Source: Homoserinimonas sp.
Lineage (GTDB): Bacteria; Actinomycetota; Actinomycetes; Actinomycetales; Microbacteriaceae
NCBI GenBank assembly: GCA_025464755.1
Contig: JAODMI010000061.1
Location: 1-47,470, forward strand
Length of the DNA: 47,470 bases
Direction: 5' to 3'
How positions within the stretch are numbered: the stretch's first letter is position 1; the number at the start of each line of letters is the position of its first letter. The translations under genes and the position numbers were made by a program. The notes below the pieces were generated by a model. It was not told the origin of the DNA. It did not search any database and saw only the letters and a list, made by a program, of their open reading frames with translations. Of this stretch, positions 12,062 to 24,781 are shown piece by piece.

Positions 12062-14556
12062 CTACTCTCGAAGTGTCGCCCCAAATCGCTCCGCAGCTAC
12101 CAATACCCCTGCGAGCTTCGCTTGGGATGCTTCGGCGGCTGTCAACGTGCGGTCAGCGCCGCGGAACCGAAGAGCAAAGGTGAGCGACTTGTTTCCCACT
12201 TCCACACCTGGTCCTCGGTAGTCATCCACCAGCCGCACACTTTCCAGCAGCGACCCGGCGCCTTCAGCTACGGCCGCAAGCACATCGCCCGCCGGCACGT
12301 CACGGGCGACGACGAGGGAAAGATCTTGTGTCGCGGCCGGGAAGGTAACAATAGGAGCTGTCGCAACGTCCCTGGCGCCCAGCTCGATAAGTGCGCTCAG
12401 ATCCAGTTCCAGCAGCGCGACGACGCGAGGCAGGTCAAGCTCATCGGCGATTGCCGGCAGCAGCTCTCCCGCCACCCCGACGACGGTGTCACCGACGAAG
12501 ATTTCTGCCGTTCGCCCGGGATGCATTGCGGGGTGATTGCCTTGCTCAACACGGATCGGGACGGCTAACGATACCGCCAGCTGGTGCGCGGCGGTGACGG
12601 CATCAGCCAGCGATGCGGGCACTGCGCTGAGACCGGGCTGCTTGGCGATTCGGTCGCCAAGGAACAATGCCCCGACATGCCACGGCTGCGGCGGGATTCC
12701 GGCATTCAGTTCGGCCAAAGCATCTGCGCCGGGGTGCGCGTTGCCCGCCGGAAGGTCACCGCTGCCGTAGGATCGGCCAGGCTCAGGGAGGAAAACAACG
12801 CCCACCTCGAATAGGGCCAGATCAGTGAGTCCTCGTGACAGGTTTCGGCGTGCCGCGTCAAGAAGTCCCGGAAGCACCGTGCGGCGCATCACAGGCACTT
12901 CTGCGTCAAGCGGATTGGCCAGTCGCATGGCTGGCGCGTCGCCTGAGAAGCGTTGATGGGCGGCCTCAGACAGAAATGGGTATGGCTGGATTTCGGTCAG
13001 GCCGTTGGCCGCCAGCATGGTCGCTGCCGCGCGGCGAAGCTGCTGGGAACGGTTCAGCCCGCGCCCCGGTGGGGCAACGGGTAGCACCGAGGGAATGCGG
13101 TCGTACCCGACGATGCGTGCCACTTCTTCGGCAAGCGTCGGCTCGTCGGTAAGATCTGGTCGCCACGTCGGTGGGGTCACAACGAGCACATCATCGGTAG
13201 TGTCAATGCTCGCACCGATCGCACGCAGGGAATCGCTGACCTCGTCCGCCGTGTAGTCGACTCCCATGAGGGATGCGATGAAACCGTCGCGCAGTGTGAT
13301 GGGTGTCGGCGGCAATGCTTCATACAGTCTCGAACCGAGGACATCAACAGTTCCTCCCGCCAGCTCAACCAGTAGTTGCGCCACTCGGGCTGCCGCAACC
13401 TCTGCGACCAGGGGGTCGACGCCGCGCTCGAAGCGCTTGGACGCCTCGCTTGGCAGTTTGTGGCGTCGAGCGGTGCGGGCGATAGAGACGGGGTCAAAAT
13501 TGGCTGCCTCAATCAGAACCGCTGTGGTGGCATCCGTAATTTCGGTTGTTGCACCACCCATGACACCGGCGAGACCGATGATTCCGGACTCGTCGGTGAT
13601 GAGCAGGTCCTCGGTGTGGAGCTGACGCTTCTGCGCATCGAGGGTGACCAGCGTTTCGCCCCGGTTGGCCCGTCGCACGGTGATTCCGCCGGTGAGCTTG
13701 TCGAGATCGTAGCCATGGATCGGCTGACCAAGTTCCAGCATCACGTAATTCGTGACATCAACGGCAAGCGATATTGATCGGATACCAGCCAGTCGCAGAC
13801 GAGAGACCATCCAGGTTGGTGTCGCCCGGGTGGGGTCAAGGCCTCTCACCACACGAGTGATGAACACCCGACAGCCAGCCCGTCCGCGTACCGGCGCCTG
13901 ATCAGCGATGGTGACGGGGAAGCCGTCTCCCGGTTCCTGCACGAGCTCGACCAGCGACGCTGTCCGGGCGGGATCGCGGAAGACGGCACCGGTGGAGTTC
14001 GAGTAGTCACGCGCGATGCCGCGGATGGAGAACGCATACCCGCGGTCTGGGGTGACATTGACCTCGACAGCGAAATCGTCGAGGCCGAGAAGGGCGAGGG
14101 CGTCGGTGCCCGGCTCGGGGTCGAGATCGAGCTCAGCGAGGCGGAGGATCCCGTCATGTTCGTCCCCTAAGCCAAGTTCTCGCGCGGAAGCGATCATCCC
14201 GTCGCTGATGTGACCGTACGTCTTACGCGCTGAGATCGGGAAGGGCCCGGGAAGCACAGCACCAGGCAGGGAGACAACCACCTTGTCACCGGCGAAGAAG
14301 TTATGGGCCCCACAGACGACACCACGCGGCTCCGCTTCCCCGACATCAACGTGGCACCAGCGTATGGTCTTGCCGTTCTTTTGCGGTTCGTCCACGAAGT
14401 CGACAACGGTGCCGACGACGATTGGCCCGGAGAGTTCGCCGCCGTGGACGCCCTCTTCCTCCAAACCGACGCGCACCAGATCGGCTTGGATGTCTGCAGC
14501 CGACGCATCCGCCGGAACGTCTACGAACTCGCGAAGCCACGAAATTGGGACGCGCA

Positions 14557-14557
<1 letters not shown>
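12062..14557 (-). CDS. pheT: Phenylalanyl-tRNA synthetase beta subunit
   Basis: 831 aa, MRVPISWLREFVDVP start, tRNA-binding and B5 domain-like segments. Confidence 0.97.
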
Positions 14558-16537
<1,980 letters not shown>

Positions 16538-16541
<4 letters not shown>

Positions 16542-17191
16542 CGCAGCACCGCGACCTTTCGCTCGATCCGACCAGCGAAGATGCCCAGCGGGACCGTGAT
16601 GACCAGGTAGAAGAACGCCACGCCGAGCAGAACAGCAATAACAGCGTTGCCGTTAGCGTTCGCGACCTCTTTGCCAACTGCGAAGAGCTCGAAGACGAAG
16701 AATCCGCCGGCTACGGAGGTGTTCTTCGTCAGAGCGATGAACACGTTGATGAGAGGGGGGATCACCATTCGAATGGATTGGGGCATGACTACCAGCGACA
16801 GTGTCTGACCGAACGACATTCCAATGCTTCGGGCTGCTTCCGCTTGCCCGACCGGCACGCCGTTGATGCCAGAGCGAATCGCTTCTGCCACGAAGGGCGA
16901 CGTGTACAAGGTTAAGCCGATCACTGCCAACACAAAGTAGCCAGGCGAGAACTGGAGGTAGGGCAGCACGAAAGCGCAAAAGAAAAGGATGAGGGTGAGC
17001 GGGGTGTTACGGAAAATTTCCGTGTATACCGTGGCGAACCCGCGAAAAGACGCTACCGGCGAGATCCGCATGGCTCCGATGATGGTGCCAATGATCAGAG
17101 CCAGTGGTGCCGACCACAGGAGCAGACCGAGGGTAACGAAAAAGCCCTCGAAATATAGCGGCAGGTTTTCGATGACCGCGTTCATGCTCAC
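16538..17191 (-). CDS. gluC: Polar amino acid (glutamate-type) ABC transporter permease
   Basis: TEIFRNTPLTLILFFCAF and SPFVAEAIRSGINGVPVGQAEAARSIG motifs. Confidence 0.88.
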
Positions 17192-17221
17192 CTCCCCTTC
17201 TGGTGGTGTCGGTTAGTGGGA

Positions 17222-17250
17222 TGTGGCCCGCCCAGATAGGACGGGCCACA
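17222..17250 (-). terminator. Strong intergenic hairpin between gluB and gluC (12-bp stem, 5-nt loop)
   Basis: TGTGGCCCGTCC-TATCT-GGGCGGGCCACA on the minus strand; one G-U pair; no U-tract. Confidence 0.6.
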
Positions 17251-17278
17251 CCGGTTGTCACTTGGTGACGGGTGGAGC

Positions 17279-18151
17279 TTAGTAGCGGTTGACCGCCGGT
17301 GGCTCCGGCGTCTTCAGTACGGTTCCAGCGGTTGCCTCCCAGGCCTTGACCCAGCGGCCGTCCTCAAACGACGCTTCCAGGAGGTCGTTGATCCACGTGC
17401 GGAACGCGTCGTCGCCCTTGGCCAAGCCGATACCGTAAGGCTCTTCGGTGAACGGGTTGCCAACGACCTCAAACTCACCCTCGTTCTGCGCGGCTAGGCC
17501 GGCAAGGATGACGTTGTCGGTGGTCAGCACGTCGGCAGCACCGGTACGCAGCGGCTCAAGGCAGCTTCCGTACGCATCCGTCTGGATGATGCTCTTCGTC
17601 TTGTACTCAGAGATGTTGACAAAAGACGTTGAGCCGGTGACGGTGCAGACGTCCAAATCTGCGAGGTCTTCGGGGCCTTCAACGTTCTCCGGGTTACCCG
17701 CAAGCACAAGCAGATCCTGGCCTGCGTTGTAGTAGGGGCCCGCGAAGTCAATGACTTCTTTGCGCTTGTCGTTGATCGTGTAGGTCGCGATGACGAGGTC
17801 GACCGTGCCGTTTTGGATGAATGGTTCCCGGTTCGCGGAGACGGTTTCGACCCATTCGATGTTCTCTTCAGAGATTCCGAGCTCAGCGGCAATCATGATG
17901 CCCATCTCGACGTCGAAGCCTTCAGGGCTTCCTTCGAGGCCGGCCAGGCCGAACAGCGGCTGGTCGAACTTCGTACCGATGGTGATTTTGCCAGCCTCGT
18001 TGAGTTCGGCCATGGTCGTGCCAGCCTCAAACTCAACTTTTTCTTTAACGGGAGTAGCCGGCTCCTCTTCGCCGCCGCTCGCGCAGCCGCCGAGGACGAG
18101 CATGCCTGCTGTCGCGATTGCGGAAATCAGCAGACCTTTTTTGAGTCTCAT
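17279..18151 (-). CDS. gluB: Glutamate-type ABC transporter substrate-binding lipoprotein
   Basis: Lipobox LGGCASGG; SBP_bac_3-like EGFDVEMGIMIAAELG. Confidence 0.9.
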   Translation of the reverse strand: MRLKKGLLISAIATAGMLVLGGCASGGEEEPATPVKEKVEFEAGTTMAELNEAGKITIGTKFDQPLFGLAGLEGSPEGFDVEMGIMIAAELGISEENIEWVETVSANREPFIQNGTVDLVIATYTINDKRKEVIDFAGPYYNAGQDLLVLAGNPENVEGPEDLADLDVCTVTGSTSFVNISEYKTKSIIQTDAYGSCLEPLRTGAADVLTTDNVILAGLAAQNEGEFEVVGNPFTEEPYGIGLAKGDDAFRTWINDLLEASFEDGRWVKAWEATAGTVLKTPEPPAVNRY

Positions 18152-18192
18152 ATTTCTCTCCTACCTGCTTGCTGTGGTTTCACGCCCGCTGA

Positions 18193-18930
18193 TTAGTGGG
18201 TGAGTATTTTCGAGAGGAAATCTTTCGCTCTCGGCGACTTAGGAGCGGTGAAGAAGGTTTCAGGCGTCGCTTCTTCAACGATTTCACCTTCGGCCATGAA
18301 GAGCACCCGGTCGGCGGCCTTCCGGGCGAAGCCCATCTCATGAGTGACGGCCACCATGGTCATACCGTCCTTTGCCAAACCGATCATGACGTCCAAGACT
18401 TCATTAATCATTTCTGGGTCAAGGGCGCTAGTGGGTTCGTCCAGGAGGATCAGCTTCGGATCCATGGCCAGAGACCGTGCGATGGCCACGCGCTGCTGCT
18501 GCCCACCGGAGAGCTGGGACGGCAGCTTGTTTGCCTGGTTGGCGACCCCGACGCGGTCGAGCAGCTCTTTGGCATGCTTGTCGGCATCCGCTTTGGAAAT
18601 ACCGCGAACCCGACGCGGCCCGAGGGTCACGTTTTCCAGCACAGTCTTGTGGGCGAACAGGTTGAATGACTGGAAGACCATGCCAACGTCAGCCCTAAGT
18701 TTGGCAAGTCCTGCACCCTCCTCAGGCAGCACCCTGCCGTCGATGGTGATAGTGCCGCTGTCAATAGTTTCGAGACGGTTGATGGCACGGCAAAGCGTGG
18801 ACTTGCCCGAGCCGCTGGGGCCGATGACGACAACAACCTCACCCTTGTTCACGGTTGTCGTGATGTCTTTGAGAACATGCAACTCGCCGTAGTGTTTGTT
18901 GACCTTGTCGATGACAACGAGTGGTTCCAT
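18193..18930 (-). CDS. gluA: Amino acid ABC transporter ATP-binding protein
   Basis: [35 protein letters not shown] and [12 protein letters not shown]. Start moved to [10 protein letters not shown]. Confidence 0.93.
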   Translation of the reverse strand: MEPLVVIDKVNKHYGELHVLKDITTTVNKGEVVVVIGPSGSGKSTLCRAINRLETIDSGTITIDGRVLPEEGAGLAKLRADVGMVFQSFNLFAHKTVLENVTLGPRRVRGISKADADKHAKELLDRVGVANQANKLPSQLSGGQQQRVAIARSLAMDPKLILLDEPTSALDPEMINEVLDVMIGLAKDGMTMVAVTHEMGFARKAADRVLFMAEGEIVEEATPETFFTAPKSPRAKDFLSKILTH

Positions 18931-19013
18931 GTGCTTACACAACCACACAGAAGTTGCAAGGGTCAAACTGTGGAGCATGTTGTAACCGAGGCGTAACGCG
19001 GCGGCACCGCTGC

Positions 19014-19835
19014 TTACATCCGCTGAGAGAAAGCGCTTTCATACAGGCACACGGATGCGGCGGTGGCCAGGTTCATTGATTCAGCATGTCCGTAGATGGG
19101 CACAGAGATGGTTTGGTCTGCGGCCGCAACGTTTTCATCGCTCAGGCCGCGGGCCTCATTACCGAACAGCCAGGCGGTCGGTCGCGCCAAAACCCCATCG
19201 GTGCGAGCGCTCAGAAGGCTTGATCCTTTAATGTCAGCGGCCAGCACCTGAAGTCCAGCGGCCCGAGTTTTCTCAAGCACTGTTTCGAGGTCGACACCAA
19301 CGGCCACGGGAATGTGGAAAAGAGATCCCGTGGTCGAACGTACGACCTTGGGGTTGAAGAGATCGACACTGCGTCCGGTGAGGATGACACCGTCTGCTCC
19401 AGCCGCATCCGCCGCTCGGATGATCGTGCCAGCATTGCCGGGATCCCGAACCTCCTCGAGTATGACGATGAGACGGGGCGCTCCCCCGTCAGCTCCGGAG
19501 CGCAAAATTTGCTTCACCGACGTGGGGAACTGCTGGCACACCGCAATGAACCCCTGCGGGGTGACCGTGTCGGCCATGGAATCAATGACCTGCTCCGTGC
19601 AGAACTCAATATCGATACCGGCGTCGGATGCAGCAGCCGCAATGTCTGGGTAGCGCTCCAGGGCCGTCGGGGTTGCGAAGAGTTCGACCACAAGTTCTGG
19701 ACGATACGTCAACGCTTCCGCGACGGCCTGGGGACCCTCCAAAAGAAAGAGCCCGGTCTCGGACCGGGCGTCTCTCTTAGCGAGCTTGGCGACGCCGCGA
19801 ACACGGGGTGAACGCGGGCTATCAAGCAATGTCAT
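19014..19835 (-). CDS. TrmH/SpoU family RNA 2'-O-methyltransferase
   Basis: [26 protein letters not shown] and [12 protein letters not shown] motifs. Confidence 0.93.
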   Translation of the reverse strand: MTLLDSPRSPRVRGVAKLAKRDARSETGLFLLEGPQAVAEALTYRPELVVELFATPTALERYPDIAAAASDAGIDIEFCTEQVIDSMADTVTPQGFIAVCQQFPTSVKQILRSGADGGAPRLIVILEEVRDPGNAGTIIRAADAAGADGVILTGRSVDLFNPKVVRSTTGSLFHIPVAVGVDLETVLEKTRAAGLQVLAADIKGSSLLSARTDGVLARPTAWLFGNEARGLSDENVAAADQTISVPIYGHAESMNLATAASVCLYESAFSQRM

Positions 19836-19847
19836 GTCCTAACTGAA

Positions 19848-20234
19848 CTACGCCTTGACCTTCGGGGCCGACGTGTTGGCGGGAAGGGCAGCCTTGGCGG
19901 TGGCAACGATCGCGGCAAAAGTCGTCGGATCGGTTACGGCCAGGTCGGCGAGGATGCGACGGTCCACCTGAACGCCGGCCAGGTTCAATCCCTGGATGAG
20001 GCGGTTGTAGGTGAGGCCGTTGGCGCGTGATGCTGCGTTGATGCGCTGGATCCACAGTCGACGGAAGTCACCCTTGCGGGTACGACGGTCACGGTAGGAG
20101 TAGACGAACGAGTGGATCAGCTGCTCTTTGGCCTTGCGGTACAGACGCGAACGCTGGCCACGGTAGCCCTTGGCGCGCTCGAGGATTACCCGGCGCTTCT
20201 TGTGGGCGTTGACCGCCCTTTTTACTCTTGCCAT
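19848..20234 (-). CDS. rplT: 50S ribosomal protein L20
   Basis: [38 protein letters not shown]. Confidence 0.98.
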   Translation of the reverse strand: MARVKRAVNAHKKRRVILERAKGYRGQRSRLYRKAKEQLIHSFVYSYRDRRTRKGDFRRLWIQRINAASRANGLTYNRLIQGLNLAGVQVDRRILADLAVTDPTTFAAIVATAKAALPANTSAPKVKA

Positions 20235-20261
20235 TTCTTATTCCTTATATTTCCGTCGGCG

Positions 20262-20456
20262 CTACAGGCCGAGAAGCTTCTTGACAACCTTGGCGTCGGC
20301 CGGAGCCAGCACCTGGTCGGAGTTCAGACGACGCTTGCGCTGCCCGGACTTAACTTCCAGGTTGTGACGCATGCCTGCCTGCTGCTTCATGATCTTGCCG
20401 CTGCCAGTGACCTTGAATCGCTTCTTGGTTCCGGAGTGGGTCTTCATCTTGGGCAT
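20262..20456 (-). CDS. rpmI: 50S ribosomal protein L35
   Basis: [22 protein letters not shown]; true start is internal to the listed ORF. Confidence 0.97.
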   Translation of the reverse strand: MPKMKTHSGTKKRFKVTGSGKIMKQQAGMRHNLEVKSGQRKRRLNSDQVLAPADAKVVKKLLGL

Positions 20457-20513
20457 AACTTCTCCTTGTTCATTCGTTCCGTGATCGCCCACGGGCGAAA
20501 ACTGTGTGACGGA

Positions 20514-21122
20514 CTATTCCGTCGGTTCTGCGGCGACTGGAGTGTCTTCCGCTGAAGTTTTGGGCGGCTTAGCTGCTTGACGCTTGGCGTCGGACTCCGC
20601 CTTGACGTCGGCTTTAGTCTTCGCCGGCCCGATGACCATGACCATGTTTCTGCCGTCAATCATTGGGGTGGATTCGACCGATCCGAATTCCGCAACATCT
20701 TCGGCGAACCGCTGCAGCAGACGAACGCCCTGCTCTGGGCGGGACTGCTCACGGCCACGGAACAAAATCATTGCCTTGACCTTGTCGCCTGCCTTCAAAA
20801 AGCCCTCTGCGCGCTTGCGTTTGGTCTCGTAGTCATGCTTGTCGATCTTCAGGCGGAAGCGCACCTCTTTGAGGATGGTGTTCGACTGGTTGCGCTTAGC
20901 TTCTTTCGCCTTTTGCGCAGTTTCGTACTTGAACTTGCCGAAATCCATGATCTTCGCGACAGGCGGCTTGGAATTGGGAGCAACCTCAACCAAGTCCAGG
21001 TCGGCCTCTTGGGCCAGGCGAATTGCCTCTTCAATACGGACAACTCCGACTTGCTCGCCCTGGGGGCCAACGAGACGGACTTCCGGGACGCGGATTCGGT
21101 CATTCGTTCTGGGATCGCTGAT
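20514..21122 (-). CDS. infC: Translation initiation factor IF-3, probable ATC start codon
   Basis: [28 protein letters not shown] begins at ATC 21122-21120, 6 nt after an AAGGAG SD. The upstream ORF extension is not IF3-like. Confidence 0.93.
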   Translation of the reverse strand: MSDPRTNDRIRVPEVRLVGPQGEQVGVVRIEEAIRLAQEADLDLVEVAPNSKPPVAKIMDFGKFKYETAQKAKEAKRNQSNTILKEVRFRLKIDKHDYETKRKRAEGFLKAGDKVKAMILFRGREQSRPEQGVRLLQRFAEDVAEFGSVESTPMIDGRNMVMVIGPAKTKADVKAESDAKRQAAKPPKTSAEDTPVAAEPTE

Positions 21123-21227
21123 GCGTTTCTCCTTGTGCTCGTAGATGATTCGGCTCTGACAGTGCAGCTGACGCTGCGAGTTGGCCGGCCTCCGGCGGTG
21201 CCGCAGGTGAGACGAGAGGAGAGAAAT

Positions 21228-21258
21228 GTGCTGACAGTGGTAACTGTCGGCACAGCAC
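21228..21258 (-). promoter_or_regulatory. Bulged hairpin in infC 5' UTR
   Basis: Minus strand GTGCT-GTGCC(bulge)-GACAGT-TACC-ACTGTC-AGCAC. Confidence 0.45.
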
Positions 21259-21271
21259 CCTGAACTACCTC

Positions 21272-21289
21272 CACGCACTTTCGTGCACG
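21272..21289 (-). promoter_or_regulatory. GAAA-tetraloop hairpin in infC 5' UTR
   Basis: Minus strand CGTGCAC-GAAA-GTGCGTG, 7 bp including two G-U pairs. Confidence 0.4.
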
Positions 21290-21415
21290 TCGGCGGGGTG
21301 CCAACTACCCGGTAACCTTAAGAAGCGGTCAAGCGCGGGTGGGAAAATCTCCACTTTCGTTTCGAGGCCATCACTGGCTTCGAAGCCCGGACGAGTCTAA
21401 CAGAGGAAATACCAA

Positions 21416-21787
21416 ATGAGCGATGCCGAGCACAGTCACATTTTTCAGGGGACTGAATCTGAAGAAAACGATGCGGCTCGTGACATCGCCGACGTTGCTG
21501 CCATTGAGGTTATCAATACGGTTGCCGTGCACTTGCTCAGCGCTGCTGCCGTCAAATGCGGCCTCGCCGACGACCCGGAAATACAGCAGGACCTTGACGA
21601 GGCGCGCAAACTGATCAACGCCCTTGCCGGCCTGATCACGGCCGCGGCACCGGATCTTTCAGATTCTCATGCCCGGCCACTGCGCGACGGCTTACGTTCG
21701 GTGCAACTTGCCTTCCGCGAGGCATCGGCCATTCCGGATGCTCCGGGCAAGGGTCCGGGCGAGAAGTGGACAGGCGCAGTCAACTAG
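21416..21787 (+). CDS. DUF1844 domain-containing protein
   Basis: EVINTVAVHLLSAAAVKCGL...LDEARKLINALAGLI; divergent from infC; AGAGGA SD. Confidence 0.88.
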   Translation: MSDAEHSHIFQGTESEENDAARDIADVAAIEVINTVAVHLLSAAAVKCGLADDPEIQQDLDEARKLINALAGLITAAAPDLSDSHARPLRDGLRSVQLAFREASAIPDAPGKGPGEKWTGAVN

Positions 21788-21797
21788 CGTTCCCTGG

Positions 21798-21829
21798 CCC
21801 CCTCAATCACCGTCCTTCGCCGGAGGGGG
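21798..21829. terminator. Hairpin CCCCCTC...GAGGGGG downstream of the DUF1844 gene
   Basis: Perfect 7-bp inverted repeat between convergent genes. Confidence 0.5.
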
Positions 21830-21868
21830 TCATGTAGCGGCTGTCCGCATCAACCAGGTCAGCTGAGG

Positions 21869-22639
21869 TTAGTCAGCCGCGGTCAATTGCACCGTCAGCG
21901 AGTCAACGCGCGTGGCGATGATCTGGCTTTCCGCCCAGCGTGATTGCAGTCGCCTCAGCAGGTTCGCCAGGTGCGTCTGGGTGAGGCCGGCAACTAACGA
22001 CAGCTTTACCAGAAGCTCCGGGCCGTGCAGCCGGGCATCGGCATCTCCCGCATGAAGACTCACTGACACGATGTCGTTTTCGCTTTCGATGCTTGCCACG
22101 AATTCGTTCCGCACAGCCGGGTCGAGGTAGCTGGGCTGCCAGGGCTGGGATTGCGCCATTGCCCATAATGCGGGGCGACGGATGACGAACTCCGTCGCAG
22201 AGGTCGGGTCCAGCACGACCAGGTCAGTCTGCTCACTCGCCGCCGCCAGAGCGACGCGTTCGGCACTGGCTGGCACCGGTCGCGCTTTCGCATTCCAGTG
22301 CTGCATGGCGGCCACGGAGCTGAACACTGGCATTACGTTGCGTCCATCCGGACCGGCCACCGTCACAATGGAAAGTTCCGCGCTCTTGTCGACAGTGAGG
22401 CCATGCGCACCCGTCGCGGCCTCGCCGAGCGCGGCAACCAAGGGGATGAGTAAACGAACATTGCGAAGTTGGTCCACAACATCCGCTGCACCAGCCTCGC
22501 CGACCCGGAAGCGTTCGATCGTCTCGATCAGCAGCGGCGGCGCTGAGCCGTCGTCATCTGAGAAAGTATTGGGCTCGAACTCCCTGCCAGCCCAAGGCCG
22601 ACCGGCAGAGTCGGCGGCACCGACATTGACGTCGTGCAT
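21869..22639 (-). CDS. SseB family protein
   Basis: MPVFSSVAAMQHWNAKARPVPA region; stop/start overlap with hisA. Confidence 0.82.
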   Translation of the reverse strand: MHDVNVGAADSAGRPWAGREFEPNTFSDDDGSAPPLLIETIERFRVGEAGAADVVDQLRNVRLLIPLVAALGEAATGAHGLTVDKSAELSIVTVAGPDGRNVMPVFSSVAAMQHWNAKARPVPASAERVALAAASEQTDLVVLDPTSATEFVIRRPALWAMAQSQPWQPSYLDPAVRNEFVASIESENDIVSVSLHAGDADARLHGPELLVKLSLVAGLTQTHLANLLRRLQSRWAESQIIATRVDSLTVQLTAAD

Positions 22640-23388
22640 CAGTCGCTAGCGATGTCCAGCGCTTCGGCGAGAGTGAAAGCCTTGTTGTAGAGAGCCTTCC
22701 CAATGATGGCGCCCTCGAGACCTTGCGGAACAAGTTCACGTAAAGCGACGAGGTCATCAAGACTCGAAATCCCTCCCGAGGCGATGACCGGCCTGTCGGT
22801 GTGCTCCATCACTTCGCGCAGGAGGTCAACGTTGGGGCCTTGCATGGTGCCGTCTTTGGTTACATCGGTGACGACATAACGAGAGCAGCCAGCATCCTCC
22901 AAACGGTCCATGACCGTCCACAGGTCGCCGCCGTCCTGCGTCCACCCACGAGCAGAGAGGGTGGTGCCGCGCACATCCAGGCCAACCGCGATAGCGTCGC
23001 CGTACTCAGAAATCACATGGGCTGCCCATTCGGGGTTTTCTAACGCCGCCGTTCCGAGGTTGATGCGCTTAGCGCCGGTGGCCAGCGCCGCTTTCAATGA
23101 CTCATCGTCGCGAATACCGCCAGACAGCTCGACGTTGACGTCACCGCGAACCTGGCGGATGACCCGCTTGATCACGGAGTGGTTGTTTCCGCGTCCGAAG
23201 GCGGCGTCGAGATCTACGAGGTGAATCCACTCGGCGCCCTGCGATGCCCAGTCGGATGCCGCAGCCATCGGATCGCCGTAACTAGTCTCGCTGCCGGCCT
23301 CACCCTTGGTGAGCCGCACAGCTTTACCACCTGAGACGTCCACCGCTGGAAAGAGAACCAATTTGGGGGTCGTGTTGAACTCGCTCAT
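22639..23388 (-). CDS. hisA: Phosphoribosyl isomerase A (HisA; actinobacterial PriA-like)
   Basis: [31 protein letters not shown] and [14 protein letters not shown]. Confidence 0.95.
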   Translation of the reverse strand: MSEFNTTPKLVLFPAVDVSGGKAVRLTKGEAGSETSYGDPMAAASDWASQGAEWIHLVDLDAAFGRGNNHSVIKRVIRQVRGDVNVELSGGIRDDESLKAALATGAKRINLGTAALENPEWAAHVISEYGDAIAVGLDVRGTTLSARGWTQDGGDLWTVMDRLEDAGCSRYVVTDVTKDGTMQGPNVDLLREVMEHTDRPVIASGGISSLDDLVALRELVPQGLEGAIIGKALYNKAFTLAEALDIASD

Positions 23389-23511
23389 GTTGTGCTTTCT
23401 CGGCGGGAGGCAGGTGGATCACCCGCACGGCAATTACTGCGCGCGGGCATGACGCAAAGCGCGTCGACAAGACCTAGATGTTACTCGCAATTTGTGGCAT
23501 GCATGCCCTGA

Positions 23512-24144
23512 CTACAGGGTGGCCAGCCAGTTGGAAAGTACTCGGATGCCCGGAGCTCCAGATTTTTCCGGATGAAACTGGGTCGCCGACAGGGGTCCGT
23601 TCTCCACAGCAGCGAGGAACCGCGTTCCGTGCTCAGCCCAGGTGAGGCGTGGCTGCGGGAACGGGGGTGTCACATCGAGTGTCCATTCCTGGGCAGCATA
23701 GGAATGCACGAAATAGAACCGCTCTTGCGCCACACCGTTGAACAGCACCGAATCCGACGGGGCCTGCACGGTGTTCCACCCCATGTGGGGCACCACGGGC
23801 GCGCTAAGGTCGGTGACAGTGCCGGGCCACTCGCCCAGTCCGTCCGTAGAAACACCACGTTCGATTCCGTGTTCAAAGAGAATCTGCATGCCTACGCAGA
23901 TCCCCAAGACCGGTCTGCCCCCAGCAAGTCGGCGGTCGACCATTTCCGCTCCGTTGACCTTCTCAAGCGCTTTCATCACCGCGGAGAACGCACCGACACC
24001 GGGGACGAGCAGCCCATCCGCCTCAGCCACCCTGCGGCGATCGGCCGTCAACTCAACGTTGGCACCGGCCAGCTCAAGCGCTTTCACTGCGGAGTGGACG
24101 TTGCCGCTTCCGTAATCGAGCACGACGACGGTTGGAGATGTCAT
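23512..24144 (-). CDS. hisH: Imidazole glycerol phosphate synthase subunit HisH
   Basis: [30 protein letters not shown] and QFHPEKSG motifs. Confidence 0.96.
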   Translation of the reverse strand: MTSPTVVVLDYGSGNVHSAVKALELAGANVELTADRRRVAEADGLLVPGVGAFSAVMKALEKVNGAEMVDRRLAGGRPVLGICVGMQILFEHGIERGVSTDGLGEWPGTVTDLSAPVVPHMGWNTVQAPSDSVLFNGVAQERFYFVHSYAAQEWTLDVTPPFPQPRLTWAEHGTRFLAAVENGPLSATQFHPEKSGAPGIRVLSNWLATL

Positions 24145-24146
24145 GA

Positions 24147-24755
24147 CTACAGTGCGCCCTTTGTGGATGGTATGCCGGACACGCGCGCATCCTTGGCCAC
24201 AGCCTGCCGGAATGCCCGCGCAAAAGCCTTGAACTCTGCTTCAGCAATGTGGTGTGGGTCCCGGCCGCCCATGACCGTGACATGCACGGTCATGCCTGCG
24301 TGAAAGGTGATGGCTTCGAAAGCGTGCCGAACCATCGAGCCGGTGAAGTGTCCGCCGATGAGGTGGAATTCGAATCCGGCTGGCTCACCGGAATGCACGA
24401 GGAACGGTCGTCCGGAAATGTCAACGACAGCTTGAACGAGCGCCTCGTCGAGGGGAACCATGGCGTCGCCGAAGCGTGATATACCCGACTTGTCACCCAG
24501 CGCTTGACCAATCGCCTTTCCCAGCACGATTGCGATGTCTTCGACGGTGTGGTGCACGTCGATGTCTGTGTCACCGGTGGCGCGTACCGTGAGGTCAACG
24601 AGGGAGTGTTTGGCGAAAGCGGTCAACATGTGGTTGAAGAACGGTACCGACGTGTCGATGTCCGCACGCCCGGAGCCGTCGAGGTCGATCGACAACTCGA
24701 TGCTTGACTCGCTCGTCTTGCGCGTGAGGTGCGCCGTCCTTGCCTGCTGTGCCAT
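24147..24755 (-). CDS. hisB: Imidazoleglycerol-phosphate dehydratase
   Basis: [13 protein letters not shown] and [12 protein letters not shown] motifs. Confidence 0.96.
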   Translation of the reverse strand: MAQQARTAHLTRKTSESSIELSIDLDGSGRADIDTSVPFFNHMLTAFAKHSLVDLTVRATGDTDIDVHHTVEDIAIVLGKAIGQALGDKSGISRFGDAMVPLDEALVQAVVDISGRPFLVHSGEPAGFEFHLIGGHFTGSMVRHAFEAITFHAGMTVHVTVMGGRDPHHIAEAEFKAFARAFRQAVAKDARVSGIPSTKGAL

Positions 24756-24781
24756 TTCAAAAGCCCTTCACGCGTGGAACT

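Noticed and set aside
11537-12568. 343 aa plus-strand ORF opposite argC/pheT
   Set aside because: Shadow of argC and pheT coding strands with low-complexity composition; no domain recognised.
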